The notes under the pieces were generated by a model. The model searched no databases, had not been told where the DNA came from, and was given only the letters and a program-made list of their open reading frames with translations. From Variovorax sp. V93 (GTDB taxonomy: Bacteria > Pseudomonadota > Gammaproteobacteria > Burkholderiales > Burkholderiaceae_C), in the NCBI RefSeq assembly GCF_041154485.1, contig NZ_AP028670.1:248001-312000 (forward strand): a stretch of DNA of 64,000 bases. Direction: 5' to 3'. The number at the start of each line of letters is the position of its first letter. Positions within the stretch are counted from its first letter, which is position 1. Below, piece by piece: positions 8,837-17,517 of the stretch. The position numbers were made by a program, and so were the translations under genes.

Positions 8837-9799
8837 TCAAGGGCCTAGTCGTTGCTCTGCCTGTAAGGACGTTGCGGCGGCAAGCGGCGGATAGCTCAGG
8901 CGCGATCGATCCCTTTCCACGATCGCCCCCAGATACTGAGCTACAGCCTTGACCCTCTTGACCATGTGATCGGATGCCCGCGTGACCAGCCACCATTGCC
9001 GGGTCACGGGCGGTTGCGTCAACAGCACTCGGACCAGGGAAGGATTGGCTTCTGCCATGAAGGCCGGAAGAGCACATAGGCCTGCCCCCGAGGCGGCAGC
9101 GTGAAGCTGCGCGGCCAGACTGGTACTCGCGAAGTGGAGCTTGACGTGTGGAACCCACTCGTCCAGCCACTTGACCTCCGTCAGTGCGAGCTCCGGGACA
9201 TATCCCACGAAGCGGTGACGGGCCAGGCCGTCGACGGAGGTGGGCGTGCCATGACCTGCGAGGTATTCGACCGCGCCGTACAAACCGACATCGTACGTAC
9301 CCAGCAGCCGAACGCGAAAAGCCCCCGTCGAGGGCCTCACCATTTCGATCGAAAGATCCGTCTCACGCTGATCCAGACTCAACGGCCGATGCGCCGTGAC
9401 AAGCTCCACCTGCAGGTCCGCATGTTGCGCCTGCATCTGGGCGAGCGCCGAGGCGAGATACCAGGCGCCGAACCCCTCCATGGTCGACACCCGGATGCTG
9501 CCGTGAATGTCCCGCTCCTGGTCGATCCTGGCGCCACGCAGTTCGCTTGCGGCCTTGTCCATGCGCATCGCCACGTCGACGAGCGCTTCGCCATCGGCAG
9601 TGACGATGGATTTTCCTGCGCGAACCTCGAAGAGCCGATATCCCAGTTCTTGCTCGATGGTGCGCAGGCGCCGCCGGACAGTCGAAATGTCCAGGCGCAA
9701 GGCGTCAGCGGCGGGTTTGACCCCGCCGCACTGGAACACCTGGAAGACAAGTTCGAGATCTTCCCAGTGAATGCCAAGGTTGCGATTGTCTCCGGTCAT
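8837..9799 (-). CDS. LysR-family transcriptional regulator
   Basis: 320 residues. The N-terminal helix-turn-helix is LELVFQVFQCGGVKPAADAL with RLDISTVRRRLRTIEQELGYRLFEV, followed by the usual co-inducer domain. The start ATG 9799 is the one that places the HTH at the usual distance; a longer frame to 9925 would overlap the divergent cupin gene. It is divergent from the cupin-nitrilase pair across a 119-bp region, so it probably controls those genes and itself. The HTH is somewhat diverged from typical LysR sequences. Confidence 0.85.
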   Translation of the reverse strand: MTGDNRNLGIHWEDLELVFQVFQCGGVKPAADALRLDISTVRRRLRTIEQELGYRLFEVRAGKSIVTADGEALVDVAMRMDKAASELRGARIDQERDIHGSIRVSTMEGFGAWYLASALAQMQAQHADLQVELVTAHRPLSLDQRETDLSIEMVRPSTGAFRVRLLGTYDVGLYGAVEYLAGHGTPTSVDGLARHRFVGYVPELALTEVKWLDEWVPHVKLHFASTSLAAQLHAAASGAGLCALPAFMAEANPSLVRVLLTQPPVTRQWWLVTRASDHMVKRVKAVAQYLGAIVERDRSRLSYPPLAAATSLQAEQRLGP

Positions 9800-9835
9800 C
9801 TCATGCCCACGAGCGAATATGTGCTGAACCAACGT

Positions 9836-9863
9836 GCATTTTCGCCCCTGGCATTGGCATTTT
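9836..9863. promoter_or_regulatory. Direct repeat GCATTTT in the divergent LysR/cupin promoter
   Basis: GCATTTT occurs at 9836-9842 and again at 9857-9863, 21 bp apart, which places both copies on the same DNA face. It lies in the middle of the divergent promoter region and is a candidate binding site for the adjacent LysR protein. Confidence 0.3.
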
Positions 9864-9918
9864 TGCATCTCGCTTTCCCCTCGCTTGAGACACAGAATGG
9901 AAAGCCAAAGGAGCAACC

Positions 9919-10281
9919 ATGACAACAGCCGCAGACCACCTGACCCGCCCGTGGGAATCTCGCTACGAAATTCGTGACACGACTGTACTGGCCGAGGCCA
10001 AGGAGTTGCGTGTTCTGGATATGACTCTCATGCCGAGGCAGAGCGTCCCGTGGCACCGGCACCCCATGAACGACGATCTCTTCATCGGCTTGCGCGGTGA
10101 GTTTCGCATCCTCCATGGAGAGGCCGGCGAGGAAATCACCGTCCACGCGGGGGAGCGGTTCAACGTGCCACGTGGGGTTGCGCACAGTGTCGTCAATGGC
10201 AGCACTTGCGATTGCCAGTTTCTGGTGATCCAAGGCGTCGGGGAATACGACTACCTGCCCGTTGATCGAGGCGGAAAATGA
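9919..10281 (+). CDS. Cupin-domain protein
   Basis: 120 residues, a single small cupin barrel. Motif 1 is WHRHPMNDDLFIGLRGEF, with metal-binding candidates H and H and an aspartate in place of the usual glutamate; motif 2 is FNVPRGVAHSVVN with a histidine. The ribosome site AAAGGAG (9907-9913) fixes the start. The stop overlaps the nitrilase start, so the two are translationally coupled. The role is unknown: it could bind or modify the nitrilase substrate or product. Confidence 0.8.
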   Translation: MTTAADHLTRPWESRYEIRDTTVLAEAKELRVLDMTLMPRQSVPWHRHPMNDDLFIGLRGEFRILHGEAGEEITVHAGERFNVPRGVAHSVVNGSTCDCQFLVIQGVGEYDYLPVDRGGK

Positions 10282-11213
10282 ATCCCGCAAAGCCTGTGAA
10301 AGTGGCTGTCGTCCAGGCAGCAAGCGTCGTCTTCGACACCCCGAAGGCAATGGAGAAATTTGCACGGCTGGCCGCTCGCGCGGCCATGGAGGGTGCAAGA
10401 CTCGCGGTGTTTCCGGAGGCTTTCATCGGGTCGTACCCCAAGGGGCTGGATTTCGGGGCGCGCGTCGGTAGTCGCACCGCCGCCGGGCGAGATGACTTTG
10501 TGCGATATCACCAAGGCGCTATCGAGGTTCCGGGCCCGGAGACGAAGGAGATGGAGCGCATCTGCGCGGAGTTGAACCTCGAGATTGTCGTCGGAGTCAT
10601 CGAGCGTGAGGGTGGAACGCTCTATTGCACAGCCCTGTTCGTGAGCCCCTCAGCGGGGCTGGTCGGCAAGCACAGAAAGCTCATGCCAACGGCCGCCGAG
10701 AGGCTCGTATGGGGCTACGGCGATGGGTCGACAATGCAGGCCTTCGACTCTTCACTTGGCCGTTTGGGCACGGTGATCTGCTGGGAAAACTACATGCCGC
10801 TCTTGCGGATGGCCATGTATGCGCAGGGCGTGGAAATCTACTGTGCTCCGACCGCAGACGATCGCGACAGTTGGGTGCCAAGCATGCAGCACATCGCTTT
10901 GGAGGGCGCATGTTTCGTTCTCTCCGCTTGTCAGGTTCTGCGCAGATCAGATTGCCCTGAAAAGTACGAGGCTGTCCAGGGCAACGAGCCGTCCACCCTC
11001 CTGATGCGCGGGGGCAGTTGCATTGTTGATCCCTTCGGCAGGCTTCTTGCGGGACCCGTCTTCGACGAAGAAACGATCCTGCATGCCGAATTGGACATGG
11101 ATGAGATCCGTCGTCGCAAGTACGACTTCGACGTCGTCGGCCACTATGCACGACCGGATGTGTTTTCGATGCAGATCGACACTTCGCGCAAGGCACCGGT
11201 GACCTCGAGGTAG
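10278..11213 (+). CDS. Nitrilase/cyanide hydratase family enzyme
   Basis: 311 residues, the usual length for a nitrilase. The catalytic triad is visible: E47 (VFPEAFIGSYP), K134 (KHRKLMPTAAERLVW) and C168 (GTVICWENYMPLLRMAMY). These segments are typical of branch-1 nitrilases, which hydrolyse R-CN to the carboxylic acid and ammonia. The gene is coupled to the upstream cupin and convergent with the LysR gene at 11235. The substrate, aliphatic or aromatic, cannot be told. Confidence 0.92.
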   Translation: MNPAKPVKVAVVQAASVVFDTPKAMEKFARLAARAAMEGARLAVFPEAFIGSYPKGLDFGARVGSRTAAGRDDFVRYHQGAIEVPGPETKEMERICAELNLEIVVGVIEREGGTLYCTALFVSPSAGLVGKHRKLMPTAAERLVWGYGDGSTMQAFDSSLGRLGTVICWENYMPLLRMAMYAQGVEIYCAPTADDRDSWVPSMQHIALEGACFVLSACQVLRRSDCPEKYEAVQGNEPSTLLMRGGSCIVDPFGRLLAGPVFDEETILHAELDMDEIRRRKYDFDVVGHYARPDVFSMQIDTSRKAPVTSR

Positions 11214-11234
11214 CGTTCTCGGACTCACGCGTGC

Positions 11235-12146
11235 TCAGGGCGTCAAACGAAGCACCTCATGCGCCTGTGCGCCAGCGTTCTGCGCCACTTCGATGGCTGT
11301 CAGCATCAGTTGCTTCATCACCGCCAGCTCATGTCGATCGGCTCGTTCGATTGCCACGACCCGGCGCGACATGCACGGATTCCCGATCCTGACCTTGCGC
11401 AATCGGTACTGGTTCAGAACACGATCCGGGAGGCGCTCGGGAAGGATGCAGCCCCCCACCCCGGAACCCACCATCTCAAGCATGGCATCCACCGTCTCGG
11501 CCTCCGCCACGAAATGCGGATTCAATCCACTGCTGTGCAGCATGCGCCGCAACGCATAGTGCGCAGGAAAGCCGATCAGTTTCGGCATGTCTGTCCTCAG
11601 ATCCACCCCATCGCTGGCAGTACAGTCCGGACCAACCACAAGACACATCTGATCGTCGAAGAGCGGCGTCGACACGATCTTTTCGGAAGCCACCGCCGTA
11701 TCGTAGACGAACCCGACGTCGGCTTTGCCGCTTGCAACCAACTCGACGACCTCCGGAGAACTACGCCCCATGACAGAAAGATTGGTCGCGGGATACCGGG
11801 CGGAGAACTTCTTCACCAGTTCACCGACAAAGTAGTAGCTCAGGGTGTGCACGCAGGCCAGCCTCAAGGACCCCTGGACGTCGTTTCGGTCCCTTAGCGC
11901 GCTGATCGCGACATCGATCGTTGCGAATGATGGGCGCACCTCCTCGAGAATCCGCTTCCCGCAGTCCGTCAGATCCATGCCTCTGCCGGTTCGCGTGAAC
12001 AGTGCACAACCAAGGTGCACCTCCAACGAGGCAAGCTGGCGGCTGAGCGCGGGTTGTGTGCAGTCGAGATCTTCCGCAGCGCGAGACAGCGACTTGACCT
12101 CGGCGATCTTGATGAAGTAGCGAAGCTGCTTGTCAAATGTTTCCAT
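11235..12146 (-). CDS. LysR-family transcriptional regulator
   Basis: 303 residues. The N-terminal HTH reads LRYFIKIAEVKSLSRAAEDLDCTQPALSRQLASLE, a classic LysR domain, and the effector domain follows (LACVHTLSYYFVGELVKKFSARYP). The start at ATG 12146 is preceded by GGGAGA at a suitable distance; an upstream in-frame start at 12179 is possible. It is convergent with the nitrilase gene and lies upstream of aceE on the same strand, so its target is unclear. Confidence 0.87.
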   Translation of the reverse strand: METFDKQLRYFIKIAEVKSLSRAAEDLDCTQPALSRQLASLEVHLGCALFTRTGRGMDLTDCGKRILEEVRPSFATIDVAISALRDRNDVQGSLRLACVHTLSYYFVGELVKKFSARYPATNLSVMGRSSPEVVELVASGKADVGFVYDTAVASEKIVSTPLFDDQMCLVVGPDCTASDGVDLRTDMPKLIGFPAHYALRRMLHSSGLNPHFVAEAETVDAMLEMVGSGVGGCILPERLPDRVLNQYRLRKVRIGNPCMSRRVVAIERADRHELAVMKQLMLTAIEVAQNAGAQAHEVLRLTP

Positions 12147-12247
12147 GGCGCCTGTCTCCCATTCTGTCACTGCGAACATATCTTGTTTCTTGATCCAACG
12201 GTGTTCTTCGAGTGATGCGGAATGATCGCCACGGCCACCGGTAGCTT

Positions 12248-14902
12248 CTACTTCATCGCGAACCGCGCCGCCCGCGCAATGCTCCCCGCATCCACCCCAA
12301 AGAACTCCCGCAGCGCCGCGCGCGTGTCGCTGCGCCCGAACCCATCGGTGCCCAGCGTGAGGTAGCGGCGCCCCTCGGGCAAAAAGGCGCGCACGCTCTC
12401 GGGCACGGCGCGCACGTAGTCGGTCGCAGCAATAATCGGGCCCGTGCCGGCACCGAGCTGCTGCGCGACGAACGGCACACCGGCTTCTTTCTCGCCTGCA
12501 ATCGCGCGCTGCTCGCAAGCCAGGCCATCACGCGCGAGCTCGCTCCAGCTCGTCACGCTGAACACCTCGGCTTCGATGCCTTCATCGGCCAGCAGCTGCG
12601 CAGCCTTCACGACCTCGGTGAGGATCGCGCCGGAACCCATCAGCGTGACCTTCTTCTTCGCCTCGCCTGAAACCGGCGCATACACGCCGAAGCGATAGCA
12701 GCCGCGCAGGATGCCCGCCTCCGCGCCTTGCGGCACGTCGGGCTGCGCGTAGTTCTCGTTCATGAGCGTGACGTAATAGAACACGTCCTTTTGCTCGACC
12801 ATCATTTCGCGGATGCCCGCATCGACGATCACCGCCATCTCGCCCGCGAAGGCCGGGTCGTAGGCCTTGCAGTTGGGAATGGTCGCGGCCACGAGATGGC
12901 TGCTGCCGTCCTGGTGCTGCAGGCCTTCGCCGCCGAGCGTGGTGCGGCCAGAGGTGGCGCCCAGCAAGAAGCCGCGCGCCCGCTGGTCGGCCGCGGCCCA
13001 GATGGCATCGCCCACGCGCTGGAAGCCGAACATCGAGTAGTAGATGTAGAAGGGCAGCATCGCCAGGCCGTGCACGCTGTAGCTGGTGGCCGCGGCGGTC
13101 CAGCTGGCAATGGCGCCGGCTTCGCTGATGCCCTCTTCGAGGATCTGGCCGTCGGTGGCTTCGCGGTAGCTCAGCACCGAGCCGATGTCTTCGGGCGCGT
13201 AGCGCTGGCCCACGCTCGAATAGATGCCGACCTGCTTGAACAGGTTGGCCATGCCGAAGGTGCGCGCCTCGTCGGCCACGATGGGCACGATGCGCGGGCC
13301 GAGCGCAGCGTCCTTCATGAGGTTGCCCAGCATGCGCACGAAGGCCATGGTGGTGCTCATCTCCTTGCCGGCCGCTGCGGTGGCGAACTGCGCGTAGCTT
13401 GCGATGTCGGGCTTGGGCACGATGTCGCACGCTGTCTCGCGGCGCGGCATGGCGCCGCCGAGCGCTTCGCGGTGGCTGCGCAGGTACTGCATCTCGGCGC
13501 TGTCTTCGGGCGGGCGGTAGAAGTCCATCGCAATGGCCTGCGCATCGGTGAGCGGCAGGCTGAAGCGGTCGCGGAATTCGAGCAAATCGACGTCGCCCAT
13601 CTTCTTGTGCGAGTGCGTGGTCATCTTGCCCTGCGCGGCGCTGCCCATGCCGTAGCCCTTCTTGGTGTGGGCGAGGATCACGGTGGGCCGGCCCTTGTGC
13701 GCGGCCGCGGCAGCGTAGGCCGCATGGATCTTCACGAGGTCGTGGCCGCCGCGCTTGAGGCGGTCGATCTGCTCGTCGGTCATGCCTTCGGCCAGCCGCG
13801 CGAGCTCGGGGTTCTGGCCGAAGAAGTTGTCGCGGTTGAAGCGGCCGTCCTTGGCCGCGAAGGTCTGCATCTGGCCATCGACGGTTTCGGCGAACACGCG
13901 CGCGAGCGCGCCGCTCACGTCCTGCGCGAACAGGCCGTCCCAGTCGCTGCCCCAGATGAGCTTGATGACGTTCCAGCCCGCGCCGGCAAAGAGCTTTTCG
14001 AGCTCGTCGATGATGCGGCCGTTGCCGCGCACCGGGCCGTCCAGGCGCTGCAGGTTGCAGTTGACCACCCACACGAGGTTGTCGAGCTTCTCGCGCGCGG
14101 CCAGCGTGAGGGCGCTCATCGATTCGGGCTCGTCCATTTCGCCGTCGCCGAACACGCCCCACACTTTCCGGCCTTCGCAGTCGAGCAGGTGGCGGTGCGT
14201 GAGGTAGCGCATGAAGCGCGCGTGGTAGATCGAGCTGATCGGACCGATGCCCATGGAGCCGGTCGGGAACTGCCAGAAGTCCGGCATCAGGTAAGGATGC
14301 GGATAGCTGCTGAGGCCGCGCGCGCCACTGCCTTGGGTGAAGGCGGGCGCGGTGAGTTCCTGGCGGTAGTGCTGGAGGTCTTCTTCGCCGAGGCGGCCTT
14401 CGAGGTAGGCGCGCGCATAGACGCCAGGCGCACTGTGCGGCTGGAAGAACACGAGGTCGCCGCGGTGTGTGTCACTGCGCGCGTGGAAGAAGTGATTGAA
14501 GCCCGTCTCGAACAAGTCGGCCGCGCTCGCATAGCTCGCGATGTGGCCGCCGAGTTCGCCATACGCCTGGTTGGCCCTGGCCACCATCGCGAGCGCATTC
14601 CACCGCATCAGGGAGGCGAGCTTTTCCTCGACCGCGAGGTCGCCGGGGAACGGCGGCTGGTCTTCCACCGCAATGGTGTTGACGTAGGGCGTCGCAAGCT
14701 CGGGCTGCCAGCCGATGCGCTGCTGCCGCGCGAGGCGGGCAAGCTCCGCCAGCATCTGCCGGGCGCGCTGGGGCCCGTGCGCCTGGGCCAGCGCCAGGAA
14801 GGCGTCGCGCCATTCAGCGGTCTCGGCAGGGTCGGGGTCGTGCGTGAGCGGCGTGTCGAGCAGCAGCGCGCGCATCTGGTCGGCGGAAATCGGGGCGTTC
14901 AT
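12248..14902 (-). CDS. aceE: Homodimeric pyruvate dehydrogenase E1 (or 2-oxobutyrate dehydrogenase E1)
   Basis: 884 residues, full length for the single-chain E1 component. The thiamine-diphosphate motif is GDGEMDEPESMSALTLA ending VVNCNLQRLDGPVRGN. Typical segments are WQFPTGSMGIGPISSIYHARFMRYL, HTKKGYGMG, and QVGIYSSVGQRYAPED in the C-terminal half. It decarboxylates a 2-oxo acid and passes the acyl group to an E2 lipoyl domain. No E2 (aceF) or E3 gene is adjacent, so this is a stand-alone copy. In Pseudomonas putida an E1 of this type (MdeB) accompanies methionine gamma-lyase, and a related PLP lyase lies 6 kb away here. The gene is noticeably richer in G/C at third positions than its neighbours. 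Confidence 0.92.
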   Translation of the reverse strand: MNAPISADQMRALLLDTPLTHDPDPAETAEWRDAFLALAQAHGPQRARQMLAELARLARQQRIGWQPELATPYVNTIAVEDQPPFPGDLAVEEKLASLMRWNALAMVARANQAYGELGGHIASYASAADLFETGFNHFFHARSDTHRGDLVFFQPHSAPGVYARAYLEGRLGEEDLQHYRQELTAPAFTQGSGARGLSSYPHPYLMPDFWQFPTGSMGIGPISSIYHARFMRYLTHRHLLDCEGRKVWGVFGDGEMDEPESMSALTLAAREKLDNLVWVVNCNLQRLDGPVRGNGRIIDELEKLFAGAGWNVIKLIWGSDWDGLFAQDVSGALARVFAETVDGQMQTFAAKDGRFNRDNFFGQNPELARLAEGMTDEQIDRLKRGGHDLVKIHAAYAAAAAHKGRPTVILAHTKKGYGMGSAAQGKMTTHSHKKMGDVDLLEFRDRFSLPLTDAQAIAMDFYRPPEDSAEMQYLRSHREALGGAMPRRETACDIVPKPDIASYAQFATAAAGKEMSTTMAFVRMLGNLMKDAALGPRIVPIVADEARTFGMANLFKQVGIYSSVGQRYAPEDIGSVLSYREATDGQILEEGISEAGAIASWTAAATSYSVHGLAMLPFYIYYSMFGFQRVGDAIWAAADQRARGFLLGATSGRTTLGGEGLQHQDGSSHLVAATIPNCKAYDPAFAGEMAVIVDAGIREMMVEQKDVFYYVTLMNENYAQPDVPQGAEAGILRGCYRFGVYAPVSGEAKKKVTLMGSGAILTEVVKAAQLLADEGIEAEVFSVTSWSELARDGLACEQRAIAGEKEAGVPFVAQQLGAGTGPIIAATDYVRAVPESVRAFLPEGRRYLTLGTDGFGRSDTRAALREFFGVDAGSIARAARFAMK

Positions 14903-15019
14903 GCCGGCACTTTAGGCCGCCAAGCGGCAAATTAGCTACCGGTACAGCCGATTCCATGCGAGCCTCGCAGCATAAAATTCCGGCAATCCTTTATTTGGCG
15001 GCATTTCATGCAACTCAGC

Positions 15020-15058
15020 CCCTCACTCACCCTTCGCGCCGCGAAGGGTGAGTGAGGG
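15020..15058. repeat. Perfect 18-bp inverted repeat after livF
   Basis: Arms 15020-15037 and 15041-15058 are exact reverse complements (beginning CCCTCACTCACC) with a three-base loop. It lies 4 bp beyond the livF stop and about 120 bp upstream of aceE, both on the minus strand. No T run follows on the minus strand, so it may be a REP-like element or a Rho-independent signal that relies on stem strength. Confidence 0.65.
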
Positions 15059-15062
15059 TCGG

Positions 15063-15764
15063 CTAGGCAAGGCCGACGCCGAGATACCGATCCTTGACCG
15101 TCTCGTCGGCCAGGAACTGCGCGTTGCTGCCCTGGTATGCGATCGCGCCCTGTTCGATGACATAGTGGCGGTCGGCGAGTTGCGTACAGACCTCGAGGTT
15201 TTGTTCCACCAACAGGATCGCCACACCCGCGCGGCGAATCTCCTTCAGTTGGGCAACGATCTCCTCGACGATCACGGGTGCCAGGCCTTCAACCGGCTCG
15301 TCCAGCATGAGAAGCTTCGGATTGTTGAGCAGCGCGCGGCCGATCGAGAGCATCTGCTGCTCACCGCCTGAGAGCTGTGCGCCCCCGTTCTTGCGGCGCT
15401 CGAGCAGCCGTGGAAAGATCCTGTAGATGTCGGCCAACGCCCACGGGGAGCCGCGCCGTTGCCCCAGCAGGAGGTTCTCCTCAACCGTCAAGAGCTTGAA
15501 GATGCCCCGGTCTTCGGGCACCAAACAGACCCCGCGCGACGCGATTTGGTGTGAATGCAGGCCTTGGAGCTCGGCGCCTGCGAATACGATCCTGCCGCCC
15601 GTGGCGCGAAGCGCGCCCGCAATCGTCTTGAGCGTGGTGGACTTACCTGCCCCATTGCGTCCGAGCAGGGTAACCAGCTCGCCATCATCGATCTGCAGAT
15701 CTACGCCTTGAAGGATGTGGCTCTTGCCATAGTGGCTGTGGAGGTGTTCGACGCGAAGAATCAT
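15063..15764 (-). CDS. livF: Branched-chain/amide ABC transporter ATPase LivF
   Basis: 233 residues. Walker A GRNGAGKST (about 35-43), signature LSGGEQQM, Walker B LLMLDEPVEGLAP and H-loop LLVEQN are all present; LVEQNLEVC is typical of LivF. It powers a hydrophobic amino-acid transporter (HAAT) with LivG. The start ATG 15764 overlaps the livG stop by four bases (ATGA). It is the last gene of a six-gene operon that begins with an amidase. Confidence 0.94.
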   Translation of the reverse strand: MILRVEHLHSHYGKSHILQGVDLQIDDGELVTLLGRNGAGKSTTLKTIAGALRATGGRIVFAGAELQGLHSHQIASRGVCLVPEDRGIFKLLTVEENLLLGQRRGSPWALADIYRIFPRLLERRKNGGAQLSGGEQQMLSIGRALLNNPKLLMLDEPVEGLAPVIVEEIVAQLKEIRRAGVAILLVEQNLEVCTQLADRHYVIEQGAIAYQGSNAQFLADETVKDRYLGVGLA

Positions 15765-16531
15765 GCCCGGCCTCCCGTGATCATGTTGCCCAGATATGCG
15801 GCGCGTACGCGTTCGTCGTCACGCACCGCTTGCGGAGCGCCCTCCACCAGCACTCGCCCCTGCTGCATCACCGTTACCGTGTGGGAGATGTCCATGACAA
15901 TGCTCATGTTGTGTTCGATGAGAACGACGGTGTGGTCTCTCCCCAGATCTGCGATCAGGGCCTTCATGTCGGCGAGATCATCGATGCCCATACCCGACGT
16001 CGGCTCGTCCAGGAAGATCACCTTGGGCCTGGCGGCGAGGGCCATGCCAACTTCCAACCGACGCTGCTGTCCATGCGACAGGGAACTGGCCGTTGCATGC
16101 TGTTGTCTGCGAAGACCGAGACGCTCGACTACCCGATCCACGGTCTCCGAACATGCCCAGCGGCCTTCCGGCGACCGCCAGCAGTTCAGTGCTCGCCTTG
16201 CGTCAACCCCCTGCGCCGCGAGGCGGAGGTTCTCGCGAACCGTCAAGCTGTGGAAGAGGCTGGTGACCTGGAACGATCGCGCCAAGCCCCTGCGCACCCG
16301 TACATGACCAGGCTCGCGCGTCACGTCGTGGCCATCGAAGATGATTGTCCCGCCCGTCACGCCCACCGTGCCGCTGAGCAAGTGAAACAGCGTCGTCTTG
16401 CCGGCGCCATTGGGGCCGATGACCGAATGCACCGTGTTGCGCTTGACGCGCAGGTCCACCCCGCCGAGGGCAACGAACTTCCCGTAGTGCTTGGTGACTT
16501 GCCGGGCCTCTAGAAGGAAGTCCGCGCTCAT
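15761..16531 (-). CDS. livG: Branched-chain/amide ABC transporter ATPase LivG
   Basis: 256 residues. Walker A GPNGAGKTT, the LivG-type segment RVRRGLARSFQVTSLFHSLTVREN, signature LSHGQQRRLEVGMALA, Walker B VIFLDEPTSGMG and VVLIEHNMSIVM. The start ATG 16531 overlaps the livM stop by four bases, which supports it over the longer frame to 16687. It works as a heterodimer with LivF on the LivHM membrane core. Confidence 0.93.
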   Translation of the reverse strand: MSADFLLEARQVTKHYGKFVALGGVDLRVKRNTVHSVIGPNGAGKTTLFHLLSGTVGVTGGTIIFDGHDVTREPGHVRVRRGLARSFQVTSLFHSLTVRENLRLAAQGVDARRALNCWRSPEGRWACSETVDRVVERLGLRRQQHATASSLSHGQQRRLEVGMALAARPKVIFLDEPTSGMGIDDLADMKALIADLGRDHTVVLIEHNMSIVMDISHTVTVMQQGRVLVEGAPQAVRDDERVRAAYLGNMITGGRA

Positions 16532-17514
16532 GCCCGCTTCTCCCGTGCTTGATCCGCGTCCGAATCCCCTTTGAAACGTGCCGACAGAGTGTGAACGGCG
16601 TCCTCCACGAGGCCCCACAAGCCGCGCTGCATACCAAGGCTGATGACCACCAGGAGCAGGCCCAGCAGCATCAGCCAGCGCGGCCACAGCGTGGACAGCC
16701 AGTCGGCGGCGAGCATGTAGAACAGGGCTCCGATCAGCGAAGCGGCTAGGTTTCCGACGCCGCCGATCACCGTCATCACAAGGATCATCTCACTCACGTG
16801 GAACTCAGCATTCGCCAACGGAGCGACGCCGGTCATCATGGCGTTGAGCGCGCCGGCCAAGGCGGTCACCGCGCCCGAAAGCACGAAGGCGAGTAGCTTG
16901 AATCGCTGAACGTTGTAGCCAATGGCGCCGGCGCGATCTTCGTTGTCCCGGATCGCCAGCAGCGTGCGTCCGAATATTGAAGTCGACACCCGATGCAGCG
17001 CGACGAAAACAAGCATGAAGATGCTGCCCACCATGCCATAGAACCGCCAGGGTGAGTTGTTGTCCCAGAGTATCGCCCCGAGCACTGACACCGGCGGGCG
17101 TGGGATGTTCAGCAACCCGTTGTCTCCGCCTGTCAGGGGCGTGGCGGTGTAAGCAAGGAAGTAGAACATCTGCGCAAATGCGAGGGTCAACATGACGAAG
17201 TAGGTCCCCTTCTGCCGGATCGACACGAAGCCAACCAAGCCTGCCGCGAGGCCGCCGATGAGAACTGCGGCGACCAGGGCAATGGGCATCGGCATCGCCG
17301 CGCGCGTCAGCAGGAGGCCGATGGCGTAGCTGCCAAGCCCGAAGAAGATGCCTTGGCCGAAGGACAGCAGTCCTGTATAGCCCAGCAACAGGTTGCAGCC
17401 CAGCACCGCCAGCGCATAGATCAGGACTTCGCTGGCCAGGGAGCCGGACTTCAGAAAGAGTGGCAACGCCAACACAACCACGAGTGCAATCGCGATATCC
17501 AGGTTTCGACGCAT
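16528..17514 (-). CDS. livM: Branched-chain/amide ABC transporter permease LivM
   Basis: 328 residues, many hydrophobic segments. The LivM hallmark GYTGLLSFGQGIFFGLGSYAIG is near residue 45, and MTVIGGVGNLAASLIGAL near 240. The C-terminus is charged (DSDADQAREKRA). The inner-membrane subunit pairs with LivH. The gene lies 3 bp after livH and overlaps livG. Confidence 0.93.
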   Translation of the reverse strand: MRRNLDIAIALVVVLALPLFLKSGSLASEVLIYALAVLGCNLLLGYTGLLSFGQGIFFGLGSYAIGLLLTRAAMPMPIALVAAVLIGGLAAGLVGFVSIRQKGTYFVMLTLAFAQMFYFLAYTATPLTGGDNGLLNIPRPPVSVLGAILWDNNSPWRFYGMVGSIFMLVFVALHRVSTSIFGRTLLAIRDNEDRAGAIGYNVQRFKLLAFVLSGAVTALAGALNAMMTGVAPLANAEFHVSEMILVMTVIGGVGNLAASLIGALFYMLAADWLSTLWPRWLMLLGLLLVVISLGMQRGLWGLVEDAVHTLSARFKGDSDADQAREKRA

Positions 17515-17517
17515 GAC

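Noticed and set aside
12728..14935. 735-residue plus-strand open frame opposite aceE
   Set aside because: It is the mirror of a high-GC gene with strong codon bias; its composition (Ala, Val, Gly, Arg, His) and lack of any domain show that it is a shadow of aceE.
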